From the NCBI GenBank assembly GCA_036426205.1, contig CM071568.1:39148614-39212613 (forward strand): a stretch of 64,000 bases of DNA, read 5' to 3'. This DNA is from Ascaphus truei. Its lineage: Eukaryota > Chordata > Amphibia > Anura > Ascaphidae. Below are positions 11,871 to 23,532 of this stretch, piece by piece (position 1 is the first letter of the stretch; the number at the start of each line of letters is the position of its first letter). The notes beneath the pieces were generated by a model that saw only the letters and a program-made list of their open reading frames with translations, did no database searches and was not told the origin of the DNA. Made by a program: the position numbers and the translations under genes.

Positions 11871-12200
11871 GTTGTTTGGGTTTTGCGCATGCAAAAATGT
11901 AAAGCAAGAAATTTTTCTAAGTCCAGCTTTTTTTGCGGCTACCTTGAGTTGACGTGTTTTCTTTTACGCAACTTTCGCGTACGCTAAGGTTATGTAGCTT
12001 AGTGCATCCCGCTTAAGGGCAGAATTTCACGCAAACAGGGTAACGAACGAGCAAAGTTGGACTTAGAAAAAATTCCAGAAAAAAGTCACTTTTAGAACGC
12101 AAAGTGCCTGTTTGCGTGGCTTAGTGAATCGTGTTCAGCGCAACATCACGTTCTAAGAGCACTTTGCGTTCTAAAAACTACTTATCGGAGCTTAGTGCAT

Positions 12201-13448
12201 GACCCCCTATGCCTCTTATAGAGAGATGGCTATATAAATAGTGCAATTGTCACCTTGTTTCATATTGGATCAGCTCACACTATATCAGAACCAGAGTAGA
12301 GAAGACAATATTTAGTTCTGTATTTAGTAAGGGCTGGATAGGAGTTGTCTTCTTGACTGGACAGCCCAAAAAATGGCATTGAAGGGCACACAGTCTGCTT
12401 TCAGTCCAAATGATTTAGTAACTATTGAAGCTGCTGGAGTTAATTGGATTGCACCACTGCAATACTAAACTTGTTTACAAAGATGACAGTCATTTAACTT
12501 GAGGAGCACAGTAGACCTTTTTGTTACCATTAGAGTTTTTAGATAAGATTGCAAGCTATCAACTTATTTTGATAAGCTGTCATTGATATATTGTGAGATA
12601 TTACTGGCCTGTTAACAGTTTCATGCTGTCTACATTGTGCAGTGAAATGTAATCAGTGTTTGGTACTCTGAAATCAACAAAGAATAGATGTTTACTTTTA
12701 ATAGAAGCATTATTCTTGTAATGCGGCCTAACTAAAGATTAATATCTATTTCTATCACAGCCGATACCCATGTGTTTCTAGAAATGTGGTATGTCTATGC
12801 ATGGAAACTCAGGAAAGCATAAGGCAGGGAGGATATTTTAATATTATAGTAAATGTTTTCTTGGATCAGCTATTAAGTCAGAAAGTTAGCAGAACAAAGA
12901 ATTGACTTGTATTGTAGATAAGTACTCGTATTTACATTGAAATGCAGCAATTTAATGTTAAATGCTTGCAGGCTGTAAAATATGTGTTAATTGTTTGTGA
13001 TAAATGATAATAACTAAAATGAACAAACATTTTATACACTTGCAATATTAATACAATGTAAACTAGTGTAATCACCTTTCCAATATATAAAAACAAACTG
13101 GATTGTTGTAGTTTCATGTTTCAGCATTGGCATACCTACAGGTGGAGAACAGTATGCAATTCATTTGTATGGCCAGTGAAATATATACAATAATAATTAG
13201 TAGCTGTTATCAAAGTTAAGATTGTACACTCATGAGTTTAATAAAATGTGTCTAAGAATTTGACACTCCCAATGTGAAAATATATTTGTAATTTAACATG
13301 TTCTAGTAAATGCAGATACAGTGCTGTATGGTTTTCCATGTGTTTATGTCTGTACAAGCAGAATTACTGCAAAACACGCATATACTCAGACTTCTATAGA
13401 TTTTTGTAGATCTCAATTGTCCATCAATATTAACCAACAATAGATGTT
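12201..13448. other. Unannotated AT-rich sequence upstream of the first rspo2 exon in the window
   Basis: Probably rspo2 intron. No repeat or structured motif could be supported. Confidence 0.5.
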
Positions 13449-13590
13449 TTGTTACTTAGTTACATAGTAGATGAGGTTGAAAAAAGACATGAGTCCATCA
13501 AGTTCAACCTATGCAATATTTAGACGACAGATACTTTATCCTATATCCGTACTTACAGTATATTGATCCAGAGGAAGGCAAACAAAAAAA
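13449..13590 (-). mobile_element. CR1 LINE 3'-end fragment
   Basis: 'ttacatagtagatgaggttg' followed by 'gtccatcaagttcaacctat' is the reverse of a CR1 3' terminus ending in CTATGTAA 8-mers. The same segment ends the longer minus-strand CR1 copy at 42,700. No coding sequence remains. Confidence 0.7.
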
Positions 13591-14292
13591 AACAGTTTAA
13601 AAACAGAATTCAGTCAGTCAAATAAGATTTAAAATATAGGTATGTCACGATCAGTCCTCAATAGCAACCAACAGGCCAATAAACTGTAGGATTCCTCTAA
13701 TTAACTTTTTATTTAAAGGGGCACATCAACCTGCATGTCTCTTTTTTTCCCCAGATTTATTTACAATACTTTATACAGTAGGATGTCTGTGTTCACCATT
13801 CTAGCTTTTCCTAACTCATTGATTTTTTGTAAACTATTTTTTATTTCTTATTTATGAGTCCAAAACGTGAATTAATATGGCTACAAAGCACCTCACCTTT
13901 ACTGATATTATTAGACCTCAAAAACCATATATGAGAAGAGAAACCATTTCTTCCCTGATAAGAGCCTTTCGTGTGCTGCCTGGGGAAGTGGAGAAAGTCA
14001 GAGTAAACAGCAGGAATTGTCATGTGAAATGTACATTTCAGGGCTTGGGCCTTTTTATATGCAAGTATAAATGAACTACAATTTTATCAACGTTTCACTG
14101 TTCTATCACACCGTCATCAGGACCAGGCCTGATGAAGGTGTGATAGAAGAAGAAACCATTGATACTGAATAAAAACAATATTTTATTAGCATTCAAGACT
14201 GGTTATGCTGCATTATACATGTGCTATGATGTAGGCTTTACTAAGCAAATCACTAATATGTTACCCAGGCAGTGAGAAGCCAATGTGTTATA
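13591..14292. other. Intronic sequence containing a palindrome at 14,079-14,166
   Basis: The palindrome has arms of about 35 bp (TCTATCACACC inverse to GGTGTGATAGA) joined at 'catcaggaccaggcctgatg'. On the minus strand it reads CTGATGA...GTGAAACGTTGAT, the hammerhead-like motif described in the findings. On the plus strand the second arm reads CTGATGAAGG...GAAACCATTG. The remainder shows nothing recognisable. Confidence 0.55.
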
Positions 14293-14624
14293 CAGGCATA
14301 CCCCAGTTTAAGGACACTCACTTTAAGTACACTCGCGAGTATGGACATATCGTCCAATAGGCAAACGGCAGCTCACGCATGCGCCTGTCAGCACGTCCTG
14401 AACAGCAATACCGGCTCCCTACCTGTACTGAAGCTGTGCACAAGCGGGGAGACTATAGAGCCTGTTACAAATGCATTATTTACATCAGTTATGCACGTAT
14501 ATGACGATTGCAGTACAGTACATGCATCGATAAGTGGGAAAAAGGTAGTGCTTCACTTTAAGTACATTTTCGCTTTACATACATGCTCCGGTCCCATTGC
14601 GTACGTTAATGCGGGGTATGCCTG
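14293..14624. mobile_element. Tigger/pogo-like MITE with TA target duplication
   Basis: The ends CAGGCATACCCC and GGGGTATGCCTG are perfect 12-bp inverted repeats flanked by TA on both sides (14,291-14,292 and 14,625-14,626). CAGGCATAC-type termini are known from Tigger (pogo, Tc1/mariner superfamily) elements. It is 332 bp long, too short for a transposase. A 131-codon frame across it is rejected as chance. Confidence 0.75.
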
Positions 14625-14626
14625 TA

Positions 14627-16023
14627 CAGTAGATTATTGTGAAAAGGTTTTGACTAACTTCTTTTAAAAGTCTCCCTTAAACACTTTTACAGCCCTATTA
14701 CACTCAAACTTAATTGCTAATTGTTAAACAGTTGTTTCAATGTCACACTCAAACCAAACTATTCCTTAATAATTATAATGACCTTATTTTCAATATCTTA
14801 AAGAGTTTTATGTGGATTTGCCTCCCAATTGTCGCATGAGAGGAAATAGCACATGTAGTGAGTGTCTAAAAATCACATGCTGCAATCAAGTCATTTTTTT
14901 GTGGCAAAATTATTTCTAGTTTTTCTGGAATCCAGATGTTTATAATACAATTTAATGTACAGAATAAACTCTTAAAACCACAATAATCTTTTTATTTACC
15001 ATCTGCGCTTTCTACTATTTTTACACTTTGTTTTTTTTTTTAAACTAATCTGATGACACTTTCTAGCACCTCAAATCAGAGTGGCTTCTAAGGCTATGTG
15101 TATCTATAAAGCCCTGAGCTTATCATGGACCTAATACTTGGTTATTACAATTTAATCTACGTTATGAAGTAAAGAGAAAATTGGTATCCATAAACTTTGG
15201 GTTCAGGAATAGGGCTTTCGTTATCCAGAAACAGAGTGAGAATTCAGCAATGCAGAGTTGTCAGCTATATGATTGATCTCCAAGGCTTGCAATTATAATC
15301 TGGAGATTGATACAGGATCTGCTCTATTTGGTGTTACAATGAACACTGGTCTCCAGATCTTTTCACGAGGGGTTACATATACCCCAGATTTGCCTTACAC
15401 CACTCAATGAGCTGGAATCATATTGGTTAAACTGTTCCAGGATTGGACAACATCCTGTGTATACAATGTTGAAGTGCCGGCCAGCAAATGGGGAAGCAAA
15501 GGTTCATGGGAGTCTTTTAGACTCATCTCTCTATTGAGGTCAATAAGAAATATGTAGCGCATATGTAATCAAAGCAAAAACAGTAAATAGCAATAATTAA
15601 TAGACCCCAATTTATGTATGTAATATACAGGGTACTAGACAATAAATACAGCCGTACTCAAGTTAAATATTTCCCCACGTTGTATATTAGAGAAATATTA
15701 CTGTAATGACAGTTGGTACTTTTTTTTATTCTAGACTGCCACATTTCCAGGATCCTCTAAAGAGTCCATAGAGTAGTCACAGGGCTGTGGGTTCTGAGAA
15801 CCCATTGATGAATCTGAAGGAAGCATGAAAGGAGAAGGAAGCCACAGGCAAGGTTAGATGAACTGCAAGTAATGCTGCAGATGAATAGAACCAGCTGACA
15901 TATTGGTTGAGGCAGGAACCTGCTAGGAGAGGGAGATTATATATACTAAATTATACTCATTTTGTGGGGTTTTGCCATATTATTTTATGAATTAAAAAAT
16001 GATTGTGCCTTTTTGTTTTACAG
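14627..16023 (+). other. rspo2 intron, distal part
   Basis: AT-rich, no recognised repeat. It ends in a polypyrimidine stretch and the acceptor TTTTACAG directly before the exon at 16,024. Confidence 0.6.
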
Positions 16024-16212
16024 CAACCTATGGATCTAATCCAATATGCAAAGGCTGTCTCTCTTGCTCGAAAGACAATGGATGCATCCGCTGCCAGCCT
16101 AAGTTATTCTTCTTTCTTCGAAGAGAAGGAATGAGGCAATATGGAGAGTGTTTACATTCCTGCCCTTCTGGATACTATGGACTCCGAGCTCCAGACATGA
16201 ACAGATGTTCAA
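16024..16212 (+). CDS. rspo2: R-spondin 2 exon encoding furin-like repeat 1
   Basis: Secreted Wnt-pathway agonist: R-spondins bind LGR4/5/6 and the ubiquitin ligases ZNRF3/RNF43, protecting Frizzled and LRP6 from turnover. This 189-nt exon starts after TTTTACAG with the last two bases of a split codon (phase 1) and ends at TCAA before GTAAGC. The frame encodes SNPICKGCLSCSKDNGC, then a Cys, KLFFFLRREGMRQYGECLHS, then CPSGYYG and APDMNRC. This is the first furin-like Cys-rich repeat, with its cysteines intact. The Arg and Gln of the LRREGMRQ segment, at the known ZNRF3/RNF43-contact positions, are kept. The FFFLRREGMRQYGECLHSC wording matches R-spondin 2 rather than R-spondins 1, 3 or 4 (from memory). 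A few residues differ from human (for example GCIRCQP and GYYGLRAP). The signal-peptide exon is upstream, outside the window. The next exon is 13.1 kb downstream. Confidence 0.97.
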
Positions 16213-17144
16213 GTAAGCAGATGTGTTTCTATCTTTTATGCTTGTATTTAAATTAAACTGTATGCTTAAAATTGACCCAAATGAATTGCAACTGGGCATA
16301 TGACATTCATCTCCAAATCTTTGACTTGCCTTACAAAATATTGTATGTGTGTGTGTTGAGATATTTTCATGTCAAATCTGTTGTATATTAAATGCCAGAT
16401 CATTTGAGTAGTGCCCATTGTTGCAAATACCTGAACATACACACAGATTAGTTTATTCGGTCACATTTTAGTTACACCATTAAGGTAGATGTGTCAGAAA
16501 GGTAGAGATGATCAGGAATTTTGTATAGTAGTGACTAAATGTTTAATCAGCTCTCCCGCAATTTCCAAAAATGTTTATTAAGTGGCTTTAGAGCCTAATC
16601 TGTATCTGTAAATTCAGTGTGTGGAGTCTAGCTCTTGTCTCCAATTATTATTGACTCGTAGGCAGAGCCAGATTAAGACCCTCTGGGTCCCGTAGGCACC
16701 AAGACTTTGGGGGCCTTTCTTTGAGGCGGCCCTCCTCCTGCAGCGTCGAGGCGTCATGACGTTGCGACACCGTGTGACGTCAGGTTGCCATGACTACGCA
16801 ACCCTGCAGGAGGAGGGCTACCCCAGAGAAGGTAAGAGACACCCCTCTATCTTACACACACGATATAGGATGAGGTGCACTAAGGGAAATTAATGAGTAA
16901 TACAAAAAGTGGAGAGAAAATCCCCTAGTAGTGTGCACTCGGTCCCTACTGTAATGATACATTTTAATATTTAACTTTCAATATACAAAACGTTAAATCA
17001 AGACCCTGGGTGAAATTAATTATGACGCAAGATTTGTAAATATCTGGTGTTCTTAGACTCTTACTATGAAGTGTATTCCAGTAGATAGCCTATATATGTG
17101 CTCTATATATGTGCTCCATGCAGTGCCTCTGTGACATTACTTAA
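16213..17144 (+). other. rspo2 intron start with a hAT-like fragment at about 16,668-16,840
   Basis: The donor GTAAGC opens the intron. At 16,668 CAGAGCCAGATTAAGA resembles the end of the hAT MITE at 28,198 (inverse CAGGGCCAGATTT). It is followed by a GC-rich interior with 'gcgacaccgtgtgacgtca', a block also found near 28,340. The opposite end was not identified, so this is a fragment. Confidence 0.4.
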
Positions 17145-17287
17145 GTAATAATCCCCGAAGAACAGGGCATTACTGGCAAATAATACCCTGGCTGGAAGAG
17201 TTGAAGGCCTGAGGCGAAGCCGAGGGACTTTAACCCGGCCAGGGCATTATTGGCCAGTAATGCCCTGTTCTGAGGGGATTATTACTA
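17145..17287. repeat. Palindrome with 50-bp arms around AATAATCCCC...GGGGATTATT
   Basis: AATAATCCCC-GAAGAACAGGGCATTACTGGC on the left is inverse to CCAGTAATGCCCTG-TTCTGAGGGGATTATT on the right, with a 40-base centre. The left arm recurs alone at 18,378-18,446, and GGGCATTACTG...TGCCCGG recurs at 19,460 and 20,930. These look like ends and pieces of one repeat family in the 17-21 kb cluster. Confidence 0.7.
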
Positions 17288-17440
17288 TTATAGGCTAAAT
17301 GTAGGCTTATTTCATAAATAACAGACACTTTTGTATAGTTATATAGATTTTTTTATTGAAATAAAATGGTAAATACATGAAACCACCTCTATATACGCTT
17401 ACACTGCAGATATCTATATCACACACTGCCGCCGCTCTGT

Positions 17441-17443
<3 letters not shown>

Positions 17444-17498
<55 letters not shown>

Positions 17499-17778
17499 GG
17501 TCAGTCACACAAACACAGGGGGGGGGGGGGGGGGAGTGGCCGCAGAAGAGCTTAGCTGGCTGTGACTTCCCCCTCCATCCCACGTTGCGAGCGGGGGGGT
17601 GGAGGGGGGAGAGGGAGGGGGAGGGAGAGAGATGTCGGGGGGGAAGAGGTAGAGAGGGGGCAGAAGGAGAGAGGGAGAGAGGGGGGACAGAGGAAGAGAG
17701 AGGGGGCAGATGGAGAGAGAGGGGGACAGACAGAGATAGGGGGGATAGAGGGAGAGAGAGGGGGACAAAGGAAGATGA
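17444..17778. repeat. CA array, G-run and 190-bp polypurine tract
   Basis: Three simple-sequence blocks adjoin: (AC)n at 17,444-17,496, a run of about 18 G at 17,518-17,535, and a nearly pure A/G tract at 17,590-17,776 built on GGGGGAGAGAG words. Mirror-like polypurine tracts of this length can form triplex DNA. The open frames here are compositional. Confidence 0.9.
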
Positions 17779-18255
17779 ACTCCTATTTTACTAGAGTCTC
17801 AAGTTGCTTATAACTTCCCCACTCCCCCAAACACACCTTCCTGTGCACAGCACAGAACACACATGGGATATGTGCTAATTTGGATAGGCAAAGTATATTT
17901 AAATGACTTCAATTAACACATATGCCAGGTATTTGAGGTGTGCTCTTTTTTGTGCACGTGTCTCCATGTGTTGTATATACTGTAGGTGTGTTTGGGGATT
18001 TATATATAGCACTTGGGACACCAGTAAAGCAGAACTCTCTCTCTACCTCTCCTCCAACAGACTCCACATGTCCGGGTCTGGGTGGGATTAATACCACCTT
18101 CCGCTACGGCCGACAACGTAAAGTACTCTTAACCTGATGGTAAGGGTATGCTAGTGGGAGATACGATGGCCGTTGTTTTGGCATATTATTAGCTTTGAAG
18201 CTGGATATCTTCTTTCCGCATTGTTCTAATAACGTCTTGCACCAGACATTATAGC
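17779..18255 (+). other. rspo2 intron, no recognised feature
   Basis: Ordinary intronic composition; the short open frames lack any support. Confidence 0.5.
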
Positions 18256-18378
18256 GTAATAAAGTGTTTTATTTGCAGGTTGCAAACGCACAATGTTTCG
18301 GGGATCTCCCTCCCTCCTACCTGAGGATCCCTGAAACGTTCTGCGTTTGCAACCTGAAAATAAATCAGTTTATTTAAG
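18256..18378. repeat. Palindrome with hammerhead-like loop (CTGAGGA...GAAACGTT)
   Basis: The arms (ATAAAGTGTTTTATTTGCAG / CTGAAAATAAATCAGTTTAT and GGTTGCAAACGCA / TGCGTTTGCAACC) enclose CTGAGGATCCCTGAAACGTT at 18,321-18,340. This contains CTGANGA and GAAA with the self-complementary ACGT after it, but the segment where stem II would be is reduced to five bases. Confidence 0.6.
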
Positions 18379-18439
18379 TAATAATCCCCAAAGAACATGG
18401 CATTACTGGCCAATAATGCCCTGGCGGGAAGAGTTGAAG

Positions 18440-18644
18440 GCCAAACACACACACACACAATAAAAAATGCAGCCACTTACTAAACTTTGCACTCCCCTCC
18501 CCCCACCTCTACACACCCCACACACAACACAGCACCTCTACACACACAACACAGCACCTCTACACACACAACATACACACACACACACAACATACACACA
18601 ACACTGCACCTCTATACACAGCACCTCTACACACAACACAGCAC

Positions 18645-18684
<40 letters not shown>

Positions 18685-18690
18685 CAGTGC
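18440..18690. repeat. CA-rich minisatellite with CACCTCTACACACA units
   Basis: Units of the form 'cacctctacacacacaacacag' repeat imperfectly, ending in a pure (AC)n run at 18,650-18,682. The same unit pattern recurs at 20,430-20,500 and around 20,600. Long open frames across it (226 and 303 codons) are low-complexity artefacts. Confidence 0.85.
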
Positions 18691-19224
18691 TACACAAACA
18701 TGCTACTGCAGTTGCGCCCAGAATATATTAAAGTTTATTCCGTCTTGTACCGCGGGCCTTGGCGGCCGATTACATTGGTCGAGGCAGACGCATCTTGCCG
18801 CATATTCCCCCGCCACCTCCACATCCTTCCCGGACACTCTGGCTCCGCATCTGCCCATCTTCCTCGGTCCCCGGGGTCACCCCCTATTGCTCCTACCACA
18901 TTCCCCCCTTACCCCGCACCACCCCCGCCCACTTGCAGGGAACCCTGGTGCAACCGACGCCGCCTCCGGGACACGCTCGCTCAACTCAGTGATGTGGCCG
19001 GAAGCACGGGAACCAGCCCGTCCGGAACGGGGCATCCTTTGGTGGCGGGCCGCTTTAGACTTAGCTGGACGCAACATGTACAACCATGTAATAACACTGC
19101 TTGCTGCCATGACAAACACAATGGACTCTATAACACCACACACTTAGCAACTGCTTTCTACTCAGTATATACAAACAGAACAGCAGACCAAACACTAGTA
19201 CTTACACACAAATGCAGCAAAAAA
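18691..19224. other. GC-rich insert between CA arrays and the duplicated block
   Basis: A C-rich segment (18,740-19,060) is present here but absent from the parallel block at 20,500-20,660, so it may be an insertion specific to this copy. No protein family is recognisable in any frame. Confidence 0.4.
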
Positions 19225-19530
19225 ACTGCAGACAGCCATTACTTATTTGCTTGCAGACCCCCCCCCCCCCCCAATTATCTCAGCTCAGTCCGGAGGGGGA
19301 CGAGTAACCCGTGGCTGATACGTCCTGACCAATTCCTGCCCTGTCTCAGAGCTGTTACTTCATCAGACGAATCCCCTGCCCTGTCTCAGCTGTTCTGAAA
19401 GCTGATTGGCTGGAAATAAAACATTGAAAACCACATTCGGCTGCTAAATTCCGCGGCAGTACTGATTGGATAATGCCCGGAATTTAACCAATCAGAGAGC
19501 AGCGGTTTTAAAGACATGCCGAATTTTACT
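19225..19530. repeat. Duplicated block, copy A (poly-C, GTGGCTGATACGTCCTGACC)
   Basis: Copy A of a block repeated at 20,668-21,005. Order: CTGCAGACAGCCA, ACTTATTTGC, a C-run, GTGGCTGATACGTCCTGACC, CCCTGCCCTGTCTCAG (twice), GCTGATTGGCTGGAAATAAA, CTGATTGGATAATGCCCGG. Differences from copy B are mainly single-base gaps. It includes CCAAT-type (ATTGG) boxes. Confidence 0.8.
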
Positions 19531-20380
19531 GCTTAGCATATATATGCTCATAATCGAATGTCTGGGTAGACGTTATATTCAGAACAGTGCGGCAAGAAGT
19601 TTACCAATTAAGACTTCCAAGTTTAATCAACGGGTCAGCTTTAGAAGTGGCGGTCTCCCACAAATCTTCAAGCTTGCCACCTTACAAGAAAACAGGGCAC
19701 CCACACAATTATTACTAAAAGGAGTGCCCGGGTAAGATCCCAAAACCTGTGTATTCATGAGACTATTATTAGCTTTGTGGATATGCCAGGATCTCAGGGA
19801 AAAATAACCATCCATGGAATGATTTTCATAACGGACTTCGGTATAGCACTGATGCTAAATCGAATCTCTGGGACCCTTGTTGTCTGTGTTGGATTATTTT
19901 TGGCCTTGGTTACACTGAAGGGGGTTAATCCAGCGATGTCATGATCCATTAAATTCAGGAATGCTGCAATTTTGCACCGTGAGTTATAGTGTAAATTCAC
20001 CTATTGACATATCGAAAGTATTTTAGAAAAAAGTATTTGAACATTATTGAAAAATCAATGCTCGTGTGTGCATAGCGACCATTGACTCGTATTAACTGAA
20101 GAAAATGAGAGAAAAAACGGGATTTCTCTTCTGATGCATGTCCCAACCCAGACAAAGGGCCACGATTTAGTGTTACAAAAAAAAGGGACCTCTTAGTCAG
20201 CCGTGCATTGGTGCCAGTACGCTGAAACGGAAGTTTAATATAGATTTGGGTAGCACCCTGATCACACGATACTTACAACTGAAGTCGATGCAGGTGGTAT
20301 CTGAAATATTGTTTAAATGTAAAATGTCCGAGGACAATAGGAAGTCGCAAGCGATGATGTACAACTGGCTTGTTGTTTTC
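19531..20380 (+). other. rspo2 intron between the two duplicated blocks
   Basis: No gene or repeat end could be supported. The (CA)n following at 20,383 opens copy B. Confidence 0.5.
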
Positions 20381-20381
20381 G

Positions 20382-20382
<1 letters not shown>

Positions 20383-20427
<45 letters not shown>

Positions 20428-20560
20428 CATACACACAACACTGCACCTCTATACACAGCACCTCTACACACAACACAGCACCTCTATATATACACACACA
20501 CACACACACAAACTGCTGCTACACACACATGCTACACCCATAAACACTGCTGCTGACACT

Positions 20561-20605
<45 letters not shown>

Positions 20606-21010
20606 CACCTCTACACAGATATACAACAGCACAGCACACACACACTGCTACTGACACACACAAACTGCAGACAGCCACTTACTTATTTGCTTTGCAGACT
20701 CACCCCCCCCCCCCCCCCCCCCAATTCAACTGAATCTGCTCAGAAAATCTCAGTCAGCTTGAGAGGGGGAGGAGTCAACCCGTGGCTGATACGTCCTGAC
20801 CAATTCCCTGCCCTGTCTCAGAGCTGTTACTTCAATCAGACGAATCCCCTGCCCTGTCTCAGCTGTTCTGAAAGCTGATTGGCTGGAAATAAACACATTG
20901 AAAACGACACATTCTGCTGCTTAAATTCCGGGCATTACTGATTGGATAATGCCCGGAATTTTAACCAATCAGAGAGCAGGGTTTTCAATAATGCCATGAA
21001 TTTTACTGCT
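20383..21010. repeat. Duplicated block, copy B, with CA arrays and a 20-base poly-C run
   Basis: It begins with (CA)n, then CACCTCTA units, further CA arrays (20,560-20,603), a C-run at 20,703-20,722, and the segment shared with copy A (20,668-21,005). It ends in 'gcctataataatcaataatc', recalling the AATAATCCCC ends of the 17,145 palindrome in inverse. The whole may be one transposon family with CA-rich interiors. Confidence 0.8.
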
Positions 21011-22941
21011 TTAGCCTATAATAATCAATAATCTAAGGATTCTGAGAGTTGCTTGTTCTAACCCTAGATTCATTGTAACCAGTAGGTTGCTAGTTTGGTA
21101 ATACAGTTGTACCCATTCAGTCTGCCTGCTTAAGCATTCAACTAAGGACTCTGTGTCTTTTTAAGTATGTACTAGTTGCAGTACCACCTTTGTGAGTGTG
21201 TATTTTACTGGATACAATGTTTCCTGCCCAGCTGTTCATATTTATGCTTAGAGAATTTGAACACTTCACTGTCGAGGCATGAGATTGCCTCTTCTTGAAA
21301 TTCCTAGTGTTGCAGAGCTGCTCTCACACACCAACAGGAGAGCTTGTGCTGAGCTGTGCTTCTCTTGCCAGCTAGCAGCACTGGAAGAGTTCTGATCATG
21401 TGACACATCTCACTCATTCCCTGCCCTTCTCTATTGATCAGAGTTACTAGTGAAAATTAGGCACCGATCTAAAGCGTTCTGCTGATGCAGTGGACCGTAA
21501 TCTATAGGATCTTTAAAGGTTCACAGTACAACCTACGGGGCCCCTAACCTTATGGTCCCCTTGGCACGTACCTAGTGTTCCTAATAGGTTGTCCGGCACT
21601 GCATGTAGGATCAGAAATGATGACATATATTTAACCAACATCGGGGGAGTATTGCTCCGAACATAAAGTAAATTGCACTATTTGGACTGTGCGTAACGCT
21701 TGTGCCAATGTGTCAAAGTTCATACAGTACGTCAGTTTTGCTCCACTGGCTTTAGTTTGTGATTCGGAGAGTCATTTTTGAACGTTTAGTGGAGGCGTTA
21801 CTTTCAGCAATAGTATAAAGAGATGTTGTAAATGTACTTTCATTTAATTGAGCAGAGTTTCATTAAATCAAGCCACCAGATCTGAGGTGGCATTAAAATA
21901 TTTTCCTCAGCTCCAGATGAAAAAAAAAATCAACAAGTTTCAGACATATGGAGCTGGATAAAATTGACATACGTGACAATTTTTGCGTTCTCAAGATTCT
22001 GTATTTGATACATATGTGATCTTATATAATTTCTGACATTCATGAACATTTGTGTCAAGTACCAAATATGAGTCTGTTGTCATAAATCTTTAGCATACTT
22101 TTAATTGCTTTGTAATTTCTTGTGAACTACGCAGTTGTTGACTATATTATTTGCATTACATAATGTGCATACTTCTCAAGAAGAATCCATGTGCTTCTGG
22201 TCTTTGTGAACTCTTGCCACGTATGTAGCTTTTCAACATAATATTTCTGTGATAAGAGTAAGGAGACCGAAACTGGACCACAAAGACCTGCCATTCCTCA
22301 AACTGTCTACCAAAAGAGGACTCATTTATCTTTCTGACGATTGGCAGAATACTGGGATCATTGCACATTCTAGAATGCACTAAAAGCATTACGTTTAAAC
22401 CCAGAGGGACCAGCTTGAGTAAGCATCCATAGTTGTGGCAGTAATACATTACAATGAAATATTATGAACATTTAAGAAAATGTCACTCAAGAGTTTACCA
22501 CCTTGGCATTGGACGCCTGCAAAGCATGTATAACCCTGGTATTTCAAACTTGAAAAGTTTAATATGTAGAAGTGTGCATTTTATTTAAGTGAGCGTGTCT
22601 GCTTAATCTATTTCTTTGGCTCCAGTAATTCATATAATACAGTACATCGGATTTCTGCTTGGATGCAATTGATACTCTTTTCTGTTGGGAGCAAAACAAT
22701 GAATCACAATAAATGTAGATGAAATATTACTGGAAATGCTACATTTTGGTAATGTCTTAGTAAAAAAAATACTTATGATATGACATTTTTCTCCCCAAAT
22801 ACATTTAATTTATGTAGTATTTTGCACTTAAGGAAAATCAGAGAATTTGTTATTCAGTATAGTGTAAAGAGTTCTTGATGCCAACCTATTATTGGGGAAA
22901 ATCAATACTTGTACTTTCTTTTTGCTTATTTCTTCATGGTA
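21011..22941 (+). other. rspo2 intron, largely featureless
   Basis: No supported gene or element. A low-confidence MITE-like segment lies at about 21,645-21,900 (TTGCTCC words as at 2,670). Confidence 0.45.
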
Positions 22942-22955
22942 TAGAGAAGGTTATG

Positions 22956-23532
22956 TATATGGACAGGCAAACAAAGGGTTAACCCACCAATCGCTCAAGA
23001 AGTGAGAAGTAGTAGCTGAATCTTGCTAAATCGTTCAGTATATAGAGCAGGTCACGGCAAAGCTTCAAACAAGTGAGTATGAGAGTCTCTCCCAGCAATT
23101 GGCTCCCCTGTGAGCACTGATAGAATTGAGATAGAGGGACTCACGGTTTATGAAGCGTGTGGCGCCGAGCCTTAATTATCTTCATACAGTCAGATCCACC
23201 GCCAAGCAACTCCTCCGTCGCGATGGGTGGTCAATAACCGGCGGTGGCTGCACTGTCAGCTGAAACAGCAACCCGCCGTGCTACCGGAGGTGAACAGGAT
23301 CAAACAGGAACTCCTCCCACAGGAGGAAAACGCGATGCACAGCCGTGATGAAGAACCGAAGGAAGGCTGGGGTGGTGACTAAAAAAAACTTTATTGTTGC
23401 AGAGTGTAGTACTGACGGATCCTCAGTAATACACTCTTGAACAATAACGTTTTTTTAGTCACCACCCCAGCCTTCCTTCGGTTCTTCATCACGGCTGTGC
23501 ATCGCGTTTTCCTCCTGCGGGAGGAGTTCCTG
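22956..23532 (-). mobile_element. Foldback element: 345-bp tail plus 230-bp palindrome, 14-bp flanking repeats
   Basis: The palindrome (23,302-23,532) has arms of about 95 bp: CAGGAACTCCTCCC, then GGAAAACGCGATGCACAGCC and CCGAAGGAAGGCTGGGGTGG, all repeated in inverse. The centre 'gtactgacggatcctcagta' reads CTGAGGATCC on the minus strand, as at 18,321. The tail, 22,956-23,301, is unpaired. TAGAGAAGGTTATG (22,942-22,955) and TAGAGAAGGGTATG (23,533-23,546) flank the unit with 13 of 14 matches. Strand is given so that the palindrome is 5', as in the elements at 36,682 and 38,534. Confidence 0.65.

Larger units (their letters stand above)
9484..12200. repeat. Possible composite transposon bounded by GATTCACTAAG / CTTAGTGAATC
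   Basis: An 11-bp inverted pair, GATTCACTAAG (9,541) and CTTAGTGAATC (12,120), lies near the ends of this 2.7-kb interval, whose flanks are both rich in 'aacg' and 'gcgt' words. The interval includes the palindromic element at 9,759, an AT-rich core (10,100-10,650) and two GC-rich degenerate blocks. A short perfect hairpin (11-bp arms) lies at 9,680-9,708. No transposase frame was seen. Calling it a single element is tentative. Confidence 0.3.

Noticed and set aside
14272..14667. 131-codon + strand frame
   Set aside because: Spans a 332-bp Tigger-like MITE and its flanks; no transposase motifs.
18467..19398. Open frames of 226 and 303 codons
   Set aside because: Their first third is translated CA repeat (Thr-His runs) and the rest matches no family; copy B at 20,246 breaks the frame.
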